DNA of 64,000 nt. It comes from Patiria pectinifera (Eukaryota > Echinodermata > Asteroidea > Valvatida > Asterinidae). The notes under the pieces are model-generated. The model did not search any database, was not told where the DNA came from, and saw only the letters and a list, made by a program, of their open reading frames with translations. Position numbers and translations under genes: made by a program. Of this stretch, positions 12,901 to 24,900 are shown one piece after another. Numbering within the stretch: position 1 is the stretch's first letter; the number at the start of each line of letters is the position of its first letter. The stretch spans positions 27,147,430 to 27,211,429 of the forward strand of contig CM057129.1 in assembly GCA_029964075.1 (NCBI GenBank). Direction: 5' to 3'.

Positions 12901-15900
12901 TGTTAAGTATTTTCATTATTACAAAATGACTTCTGCCCCCTGAAGCATCTTCTATATTTCTAATGACCCCAGTTTTTGCAATTTTATTTTGGTAGAAAAT
13001 GCACTTTTCTAACGCATTTTTCAGTTGAAGCCATGTTGTTGATCAGCATGGCTTTGGGCATTCATCGTGTGGCGCATTGATGGCCTTTTTTTATTTTCGT
13101 GTTGGGTTTTGTCATCTTCATCATCATTTTTCCCAAAAATTTCCCCAAAAAATAAAAACCCTTCCCTCTATCCATGACATTCCTGTTGGTATGTGCTGAG
13201 TGAGTCCAATAATCTTAAAGTTGATTTTCGTTCTCTTAATAGGAATGGAGCCAGTAACTACACAATCGCCCATGTTTGACCACTCACACAAGCGGCCAAT
13301 AATTTGATGTGCTCTTTGAATACATCCTCCATGCCACCTATTCACCGAGCAGAGAGCCACTAAAGAGTCATAGACACACACAGCGTACACGGGAGCACGC
13401 AAAGAAGCGACTGAGCCCGGGATGAGGTTAGTGTATCTAGGGCGGTTGCCATGACAGCGGCTGATGAGGTTTCTGAAGTCTGTCAATTTGGGCAAATCTC
13501 TCGGGGAGAGAGCTGAGCCAGCGTGCCGGGTCCAGGGCACTCATCATTTTTATGAGCATGGCCTCCTGCCTTTATTCATTTCCTTCTTGGAAGCATTTTT
13601 ATAATACAGGCTTAATAATTCCGAACATTTTACTAAATACATGTATAAGCACTATATTTCATCCATGTAAGTGCTCTATTGTACTGTACATGTACATTGT
13701 AAATGTACCTGTACAAAATTTATCTGATTTTCTCATTAAAAAGGAAATGAAACTTCCACACACACTCTCCAGCAGCAAAAGAATCTGAGATTGAGTTTTT
13801 AGGCAATTTCAGCATCATGGATATTAGTAATCATGCTAATCAGACAAATTTGTACATTGTAGGCCAAATACATTGTAATATTTCTAACAGTGACATTTAT
13901 CATACATTCGTATTGTCTTTAACATTTTTGGCTGGGCCTGTAATTGGCGGTTATTTGCTGTTGGCTGGTGGAAATAAATATTAATCAAAAAATTGTTTTT
14001 GTACTTTAGGAGCTCAATAAATAAACCTGAAAATGTACTTTTAAAATCTTATACAATCAGTCGTCTAATAATGGTCAAGGAGATTACGCACTAGGACATG
14101 CCCCGACTTTAACTTCTCTTTTAACCACTTACATGTACCAAGCACTTACCCACTCCCAGATTTTAACTCACCCACTTTTAAATCAGATTTAATACCAGAT
14201 TTTTTCATCATCAAATTCAGATGAAGAGTTTAGCATCATTTTATTTCCACAGCATGAACTAGGCTTTCATGTAATATTAACACACTTTTTGGACTACATG
14301 GAAAATATTTAATGCACGTTTGAAGACAAATTATGTTTACAATCTTGGCCAATTTTTTTTTTTTTAAAGAGGTTGTGGAATTGCTCGAAGACATTTCCGT
14401 CATTTTTCGGGTATATATGTAGCCTAAGGTGTGATGAAATAAAAACGACTATTGTTTCTGTCATGAAATGAGTACAAAAGGTAACTTTTGAGAGCTTTTA
14501 TTTCAGGTCCAGTTTCGACCCGAATGTGCAACTGTGTAAAAGTCGTCGTTGCGGGCAGCAAACAAAACACAGTAAATTGTGACGTAATAAACAGGACTCG
14601 TGTATGCTACTGTGCATCGGGAGTCCTGTTTATTACGTCACGATTTACTGTGTTTTGTTTGCTGCCCGCAACGACGACTTTTACACAGTTGCACGTTCGG
14701 GTCGAAACTGGACCTGAAAAACAGCTCTCAAAAGTACCTTTTGTACTCATTTCATGACAGAAACAATAGTCGTTTTTATTTCATCACACCTTAGGCTACA
14801 TATACCCGAAAAATGACAGAAATGTCTTCGAGCATTCCACAACCTCTTTAAATCCAACTGTACAAGAACTTACCGGTACTAGGATATTTATCATGGCTAA
14901 TTGGTTCTGTCAAATTTAAATTTAACTCCTAATGTGCAAATTCCTTAACTGTTACTAGATGATGAATATTTTGTATAAGATTGGAAAAAGTAACGCTCCT
15001 TAAGAAAAAAAAAAAACCTTGTCAGATTTGTAATGTCCACGATGCAGGAATTGCCCATTATTTTACATACATAGTACCGGTACATGTACACGTATGTACA
15101 TTGTACGTGTGCATGTACGTACATTGTACATGATAAGGAAGGAAGAAAGTTGTGTACGCATCAAATTAGAAATATTTCACGTACTTGTATGTCCTGATAC
15201 CAGTACATAAACCGGATTTCATTTGTTTTAACAAGTAAGACTACATGAATTGAAAAAAATGAACAAGGAAGTTTTTACAAATTTAGACAACTATGGTAAA
15301 TGGGCAATTCCACCGTCACTCACGTTACATTTATGCCATGAGGCTACTTTGACCTCTCACTGCTTCAAAGTGTTTGATCAAGCTGAATCAAACCAGGCAT
15401 ACAACAACCTCGGGGTAAGGGTTACTCAAAAATGGAAAGAATCATTCAAATCCATTCATTCACTTTTTGAAAAGATGTGTTTTGTTGGCCGTCACTCACG
15501 TTACAATAAAAGGACATGGAAAATTGTCCTGCAATTGTGTTACTGCAGTGTCCTAAAACTGCAGTCTGCAACACAGAAGTTACATTATTTCACATTTTAT
15601 TTAACCCATACATGTAGCTAGATATAAGATTTTAAATCAAATTTGAGTATTTTAGATGCAAGGGACATTAGATACATGTTGGGAGGTATTGTCACTCATT
15701 ACGTCACTTACGTTACATGTATTTCCCCTTTATGGTTTCTAACACGGCTTAAAATCTGAGTCTGATGAACTTCAACATACATGTACGTTAACGTGTAACT
15801 ATTTTCTTGAACCTTTCTCTCTGCTTTAAGCACAAAAACTCTCAATAACAGTCACATTTTGAATGTTAAAACAAAGTGCCAAAATGACTACCAAAAATCC

Positions 15901-18900
15901 TTGATTTTAGCCAAAAAAGAAGGTTTTTGACCCAAAAGCACATGCCATCGCATCGGCACACCACTTAAATGAAAGAACTTGTTGTACCCTTTAATTTGAC
16001 ACCAAATTTGATGCTGTGATGCTTGTAGTTTGGAAGATTTCTTACAGTTTCCTTTAAAAATTCAGCCGTGTCCACTTTTTCGTGGAATTGCCCAAATGCA
16101 CATTTCTCAATCCTGCACAAATAGGCCTACTGAACACTGTGATTATTCTTTTTTCCAAACAACTGGGAGGGGGGGGGGGAAATGGTTTACACCTTGAAAT
16201 GCAGGCATCTATAGCTTTTTTGTCACACATGTATATGCCCTTGCAGAAAATCAATAGGTTTGCATGGTTTGTATTTTATTGTGAAAAACTGCCTCCTGAA
16301 TTTTTGTCACACTTCAAATACAATTCCGACACTCTCTTCCAAGAATCTGATCCACAACAAGGTCACGTTATCTATGCGGTCTCCTTATTTTTAACACCGT
16401 GTACTTAAAGATGCACTCCATGTGCTATTTCGAGTTTTATCCCAAAAAATAGATTTGTTTTTTTAATTGCTATTTTCCTAGCAAAAAAATGTAAATTAAT
16501 TCATTTATGAATGAGAGCCAAACACAAAGCTCGACACCAATGGGTTTTTTTAGTTATTGAATTATTTCTTTACAAAATTCGACTTACATGTATTTGCTGC
16601 CGGAAAAATAATTCTGCTCTTTAAAAAGAGGCTTGTAGACTCCCAAAATTAGTAAAATTGGGTTTTTTTGTTGAAACAAAATACAAATTGAAAGTTTGTT
16701 AGGAGAAAAAATACTGAGCACGGGTCAATAATCTTTAAAGTAGGAGTTACAAAATGTAATAATTTTTTAAGGTTGGCATCTTTTTTCGCATAGTCCAAGA
16801 TACAAAAATATGGAATACGTCTGATGGGGAAACGGCTTGAAAAATGTAAATTGTACATTTCACTATGTTTCACAGTTTCATGAAACTGTATTTTTATTTA
16901 TTTCCGATTGTTCATGCTGACAATGATATTGTAAGTACACAGTAAGCAAAATTAACAAAATGTACAAAAGAAACAAATGATAAATATTGTTGGGAAAACA
17001 TAATTTCCCCTATTACATGTACATGTGAATTTGAACATTGGTAAGTTGTAGGCCTAATGACACTCACCACTATGATGGGCTTTGCCTCAAATAAGCATCT
17101 TAGAATAACATGATATCAAAAACAATCGGCAAACACCTACTGGCGTATGCATACATGTTAGTGTAACATACATCATGTACATTGTAAATACTTTGGCATG
17201 CATGCTGTATTAAGCTACCGGTACATGATATTGATTTTAATAAAATTCCATAACTGCAGGCAAACTATGTACACACTGAATACATGCATGAAACACATGA
17301 TTCGCTTCGCATTACGTGTGACATGTAGAATCGGCCTGCAAGATGGATCGTGTATCACATTTGTAATACAGCGTACATATTTGTGTACATGTACGGTAGG
17401 CCTACTTTTACATACATGTACCAAATATGAAAAAAAATGAAAAAAAATAGTCAGATAATATTTAATCAACCAAAGCTGGGGAGGAATCAGTAAAAAATTT
17501 AAAGGTCTTCAAAAAATGTTGCGGGTAATGTACAAATTACCTTATAATCACGATCAACTTGAAAGGGTAGGCCTAACATTTTGGCATTGGTGTTGATACA
17601 ATTAGTGATTGTTAAGTTAGCATGCTTTGATGTGTTCATTTGGTATCGAATGACTTCATGATGTACGTGTATGACAATATGATTAAATGTTGCATGTTGA
17701 TGTTTCAATTGTCCGATTACATTGATAAACTGCATCGCGTTGGCAAATTCAGGTACACCATAATTAACAGCAGTCAAAATCAATCAAGTGACGGTAAGAA
17801 TTCCCAAGCTATAGTCCATCATTGCAGCTATCCGAAAAGTAACTGACGTAATTATTGTTGAAAAACATACTTTGTTGAAAGAAAGTAAGGGGAATAAACT
17901 CCCTGTGAAATTATTCTTTCTGGCAAGCTGTCATTTTGAAGTGCATGTAATCAACGAAAGCAGGCCTTTCCAACGGTGCTTCTTAAGACGCACCATAGGA
18001 AATTTAAATTAGTAGTTCATTTGCTATAATTCGTCGGATCAGGGCGCGACATCGCGTAGCTGCAATCAGCGCAGTGAGAACGTGTCTCGGACGCTGAATT
18101 CAGGCCCAATTCAAAACATGATTCAGCAACTTTTGATTTGAAATTGAGATCCTAGAATGCTGTTTTTCTCGGAATATACAGCTGAAGCTGAGCTGAAACT
18201 TCATCAGGTTAGTTGTTCAGTACCCTTCTTTAGATTTTGAGCACTTTTGTTGCTTCAAACGAACAAAATGCACAAATTACAAATGATGGACTATATCTTT
18301 TATTCCATAGCTACATGTATGCTTTGACTGGAGGTGATTGATACGCCAGCTGTACCTACCAGTTACCTCTTATGTCTGCCTTTGTTTGGTGATGGTACAT
18401 ACGTGTACATAGCCACAGTGTTTAGTTAATGTGATCCAACTATTATTTACATTGTACTAGTCTGTAAATACATGGCGGAAGAAAGTTTTGACTGTCTGTG
18501 ACTGATCAAACAATAGGAGGGTTAATGGTTATAAATTTGAAAATGACTTGAATTCATTTAAGTATGAATCTACTGGAAACATGCGTGTGAATTAAATGTA
18601 TACAACTTTTGGGGAAACCAAAACAATTTTACAGAAAGATGGAAATACATGTGACACTAACAAAACCATCACTTTGACAAATTTTGGAAATTGGGATTTT
18701 GGGATCATTTGAAAGGAAATTTATTAAAGCTTTCAAATGATTTATATTATTTTTTTTATTTATTTCTTGTTTATCCTGGGGTGACCTTTCAGTGGAACAC
18801 TGTTTTTCAAAGGTGCCCAGCATTTACAACAAGCATACATTACAAAGATATAATTAAGAAGATTAATAAGCAGTAAAATGAGACAAGGTTAATCACGGTT

Positions 18901-21900
18901 GATACATTGGCAGTAAAAAGACAAAAACAAGACATAGTATACGTGTACATGCACCATGTAATATTAATTAAACTATCAGGTTCGTGCAGAGGCGCTTAAA
19001 ACTTGGAAGAGTGGGAGGCAACGGAGTTATAGGTATTTTCAGTTCCCGATTTTAGGGCCTCGGAAAGTTTGATAAAATAAAAAAAATTGTCGTAAACGTT
19101 TAGCCTACCAGAGGAACTCCTTAAAAGTTGCAACGCATTCTATAAAAGCATGCAATCAGAAAGAAATTTTGAGTTTATACAGTCATCACTTGTCCTATAA
19201 TTTGTAATTTATTTACACTAATTTAATTATTAACATTGTATCATATGTAGGCTGTACATGTATATTTGGCCGCTTGACTTCTGACTGGATTTTGTGCTGT
19301 CCGGGTCAAATATTTATAAAATAAAAAGTATGTACATGTGGGTTTTTTTTTTCATTTCTTTTGTTTTTGTTTTACAGATAACATATAGGCTATTTGTATT
19401 TTTTCAACGCTGTAGCAAATTATGATATGCTCCCTAGAAGTCTTCACCCACCTCCCCATTCCATCTGTTCAAATATTGATTTTAATAAGCCGCATGTACA
19501 TTTTGTATTTGTTACAATGTACAAATCATTTGATCTTTATCTCTACTAGAACCAGGTCTCATATAACATGTATAAAACAGTTCATGAACATAAAGTGTAC
19601 ACGTGTGTATGAGTACTGGTACATGTGCAATGTCATGAACGTATGTGAAATTAATAACAATGTTCAATAGTACTTAAATGTACTTCTGTCATTCTTTGTG
19701 CAATTATCAACTTTTATGACAAATTGTTTCAATAATATGCAGCTGGCAAAGAGTACAACCTAATTACATGTATGCATATAACCGGCTGCCTTCTGTGATG
19801 TCATCTGCATAATTAGCCTGCATTGCTATGGGTGCATTATGGGTATCTTCTTCCTAGATTTTTTTCAGCATTTGAAATGCTCAAATTCACAAGTCCATGT
19901 AGGTATACATACACGCATGTGTGTGCATGTGTGTACATGTTCAGTAAATGGTGTGCGGCTCCAAAAAAAAAACCTTTAGAACTAGCTGGCTACGGTACCT
20001 TTCACTATTTTGTATGGTTATTTCACAAAATCCAACAGATCTAAATATTTTGATGGGATTAATGGCATATCTTGCCATAGTGTGCCGGATGAAATGGGGT
20101 CTGCTCATAAGTCTGACGCCTCATACACTGTAGGTCCGACGCCTCATAAGTCCGACAAAATGGCATCCCCCAACCAAATAAAGGCCCATAAGTCCGACGC
20201 CTCATACATGTAGGTCCGACGCCTCATAAGTCTGACAAAATGGCATCCCCCAACCAAATAAAGGCCCATAAGTCCGACGCCTCATAGCTCCGATGCCTCA
20301 TATATCATGTACATATTGTAGGTCCGACGCCTCCTACGCTTCGTTTTTCCGACGTCGGACTTATGAGGCATCGGACCTACATGTATGAGGCGGAATAAAT
20401 AAATTGTATGCCTCATAAGTGCCAAGCCTCATAAGTCTGAAATTTCGGACAATATGAGGGGTCAGACCTATGAGGCGTCGGATATGACCCTGATGAATTG
20501 ACCATGCAAAATGGTGATTTTATAAGCAACTTTTTCCGAGATCCTGTAAATGTATGTCCTCTGGATGTCAGGTCTTAATGTTCCTCTGTGATCAGTTGAC
20601 AAAGTTCTGTGAAGTGCTTTTATTGTCACGAAATTTAACAAAATCTGCCCTCAGTCAGGGCACACTAGTGCAAGGTATTTTAATTCATTCCCCACACAAA
20701 TACTAACATCAGAGGGTGATTTTATACATTTTCCAAGCATTCACTATCTTTGAGCTATTCATGTATGTTTAATGGTAATTTGCATTTGTTATATGACATG
20801 AAATGGACCGATTTATAGCAGAAAATCATTCCACTGAGCTGTTCCTTGTTTTGTATCCATTGGTGCTGGAAAAACATGCAATAACGCTGTTCATTTTCAA
20901 CCACCAAAGTGCAGCTCGTGGAATCTGTCGTGCATAGAACCCATAGGTCATAAGGAGTGCCCGAGTGCCAGCTTTGTCGTGGGAAAGCATGTGTGCAATA
21001 GGCCTACGTACCGTAGATACCCGAGTGTATGCATGAAGTCAACAGCTGGCTCACGGCCGTTTAACGGATACATGTACATGTAGTAGCGAAAAAACGGTGT
21101 TCTCAGCAATGGTTGGGTCTTAATCATCGTTAGTGCTGATACAAAATTCCTCTTCTCTTGAGAATGACAGTTATGATACATACATGTACTGTAGCAATAT
21201 CTTTTTTTCTTATAGCAATTTTTTTTCTTCTTGATGTTACAAGATAGATCCAAATTTTTCGTGTTCACTAAATCCACCTTACAGTAAAGCCTTCACATAG
21301 TACATGTAGTTATAATAGTTTTAAAAGATATTGCATAATATTTGCTTTAAAACAAATATGTAATTAAATTAATCCAATAATGTTTCAGCCCATTGTATTG
21401 AATTGTATTGTATTTGTAATTTATTGTACATACATGCAGGGCCCCAATGGAAACCAGTTTTAAACTGTTTGGCATACCCTGGGTAAATAAATGTAATAAA
21501 TACACAAATAAATACATTGAATGTAACAGGCTCAACTATTTCACTGGATGTTTCATACTATTATAATACAATAAAGTGGGCTATTTCATAATAGTTTGGC
21601 AGTTTGGTTTTTGAGTGTTTGCAAATGATCTACATGTACATGCCATTAAAAATATCTCAAAATAAACATTAAATGCAAACCTACCAAAAGTGTACGTAAA
21701 TTAGCACTACAAACTCAATAAAATGATATAATACATGTAGGCCCCTAGATTTTAATATTTATTTTAATATTTATTTAGGACACAAGCTACCGCAAACTTA
21801 TCTTGTCTTCTTTCCACCATGCAAACCTTCAAATCTGGACAAAACTTTTATTATATGATACGTGTACAACTCGAGTGAGTCAACTTTGGGAACACACCAT

Positions 21901-24900
21901 TTTGATACCCTGGATCGTGCGTAAATTCACTGTGCACACGTGCACCACACATATACAGCCCCATGACTGTGCTGGATGCGTGGGGCTCACAATAAACGTA
22001 TAATAGCAAATCAGCCTGTTAACTGTTTTGGTCCTCAAACACAATACACTTTATCATTGAGTAATTAAACACAAACTGCAGGGCTGCCAATTACAGACAG
22101 TGATGCATGCTGCAGCTGATGCAGAACAAATTAATGGGAAGAAAAAGGTTTCAATTCTCTTCATTTTTTTTCCCAGGTCCAAAGTACAAGACTCGTCTGG
22201 CGAAAGCAACTCCTGCTCCACCTGTGCATTCAACTCAATTGCCAATCCAGTCGTCTCAGGGTTTGGTGTTGATATTGAAAATGTCCTGTATTGTCCTCGC
22301 TATTAATGTCTAATGGAAACCATCAACGACGACTTCCTTTATTGCTCAATGGGTTCTACATGTACCTAACGCTGTTTCATTACACATGTTACACAATGAC
22401 TGGTCAGTTCAGGCGACAAATTGCTTACAAATTTAATTGAATCATTTAAATTAGTATCAAAACCAACGATCTACATGTATGTATAAATGTGCTAGCTCCT
22501 TTGTGGGAGGATTAAGAAAAAAAAAGGGCCCTCAATTTGCCTTATGGTTTAGCACTGAGAGCCTCAAATGCTAGTAATAATTTGAAATTCGGCAATGAGG
22601 CAACTGCCTCATTACGAATTATCTGAACAATACATGTAGCTAGCACAATGCTTTTGCCATTGAAGGGGGCCTTCATGATAAAATTGATACCGTGCCTCGA
22701 CAACAAAAGTGAAGTGAATTAAATTAAATGTGGAAAGTAAGAAAACAACAAAAATATGGTTGCAGTGGTTCATCTGAAAATTTCATAAGCAATCTACATG
22801 TATAGGCCTATTAAAACTAAATGATACAGAGTTGAAAATCAGGGTTGATATCAAAAGGAAATGGAACAATACAACGATTGTAAGTTGTATCAAGACTGCT
22901 GCCTGCAACTATCGGAAATGATTGTCAGTGTACACAGAACATCTGATTTAAAGGTCATAAATTTGCATTTCATTTTTTTAAAGGTCTTTTTATGGGCCGT
23001 ATCATACCATCAAATAGTGAACAATGGGAATACTGAAGATGGGAGAGAATTCCACAGTCAGGCTGGTCTTTTACCAGTAGGTAACACAACATGCAATGGG
23101 TGACCACTTGTTGCCAATCTTGTGCCAGTGCATGTAGTAGATGTATCCGGTAGCTCTTAAGTTGGGTGCCATTAAAGAGGTTGTGGAATGCTCGAATACA
23201 TTTCCATCATTTTTTTTGGTATGTAGCCTAAGGTGTGATGAAATAAAAACGACTATTGTGTCTGTCATGAAATGAATACAAAAGGTACTTTTGAGAGCTA
23301 TTTTTCAGGTCCTGTTTCGACCCGAACGTGCAATTTGTGTAAAAGTCGTTGTTGGGAGCAGCAAACAAAACATAGTAAATCGTGACGTACTAATAAACAG
23401 GACTCCCTATGCAGCATAGTGTAAACGAGTCCTGTTTATTACGTCACGATTTTTCTGATTTTACGAAGAACCCGACGACTGTTGATTTCAATTATGCGCT
23501 CGCTGACCAACAAATTACTCGATGAATTTCAGTTTTATAAACATATAAACGCACATTACAAAAGAATGAGAGTTTGTCATTATGATATATATGGGTCTAC
23601 TTTACAATAAAAATATACAAACCAAAACGACTTTCCGCATTCAACAACCTCTTCGAGGGGTAAAATATTACTATAAGGCCAGTTCACACTCCACGTGAAT
23701 ATGAATGCATTGCGCAATGAACCAACTTACAATGTACGTCCAAGTGTGGACAACCGGTAAACTTCCCAAATTGTCAAGTGTCAATTAATTGTCGGTTGTA
23801 AGTGTTACGGTCCCAATCAGTAGGTTTTACAAATGTGGGGACGCTGGAATTTTAACAATCACTCGCGCTAACTTTTTAGATAATTAAATCCAATCATTCG
23901 CGAACGCGGCTTTAGACAGTTCAACAAGTATCTGCAGAAGACTGGATGAGAGCGATACAACATTCCTCCTATGGCTTAAGGCAACAATGCCAAATTTCAG
24001 TGCAGCTTTTAGTTTGGTTAAAATTTGTTTGCTTATTTGTTTTTGTTTGTTTGTTTGTTTTTCCCAAACCAATTCTTTAACAACAAAATCTAAAATGCAA
24101 TGAAGCAGTGTAATACAAAAAAAACATAGTAAAACCGCTCAATTACTTACAAGGTATGAGACATCCAAACACTTTTAATAATTACTTTTAAGCTTTTCAT
24201 GAAACTCGACTACTCTAAGAGAAAAAAAAAAAATTCTACATCTGTGCAAAATTTACTAGGCCTATAGTCACAAAATCACCTCAGCAAATATTTTCTGTGC
24301 ATGGCAATATGCAGTACACCAAAACACTACAATATTCAAATTCTTAGTTTATTTTCCTATCAAGACGGTGGAGAGCACTGATACATTTTGTACAGGACAT
24401 GAAATGATGTCGGTGAAGATCAAAAACCAAATATTCAACTGTACATTTCCCCACGCATGATTCCATGAAAGTCACTGATTATACCGTAGAATTTGTTGAA
24501 GACTACAATGCAAATTTATGTAAAATTTTATCAGATTTGAAACGCCAGCCAATTCCAAAGAGATTACTGATTAAGTGGCTATGACAGGTATCAGTATGTT
24601 CATGTAATTGTGATTTTTTAGACGCAAACTCAGTAATGACACAAGTGAGCAAACATAAATGTACACATGATGTGTACAAATGTATGTACGTACCATACAT
24701 TGCTTATTACAGTAAAGGGCACGACATTCACCCATTTTATAACTCGATTCCTGATGCAAGCTTCCATCAATAACAATTTGTTCGTAATACTAATTGAAAC
24801 TGAATACTTTCACACCGAAAAAAAAAACACCAGGTGGTCAGAATGTTTTTTTCTTCTCTTTTTTTGTTGTTGGGGGGGGGGGGGATTTTATTCTCTGGCA

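Noticed and set aside
13124..13540. 138-codon minus-strand open frame in RasGRF intron 1
   Set aside because: No recognisable domain, no splice borders that fit RasGRF, and a composition like chance translation.
20097..20491. CRISPR-like regular 16-bp repeats
   Set aside because: No unique spacers of constant length, two opposing orientations, target duplications at the edges and an animal genome; it is a foldback mobile element.
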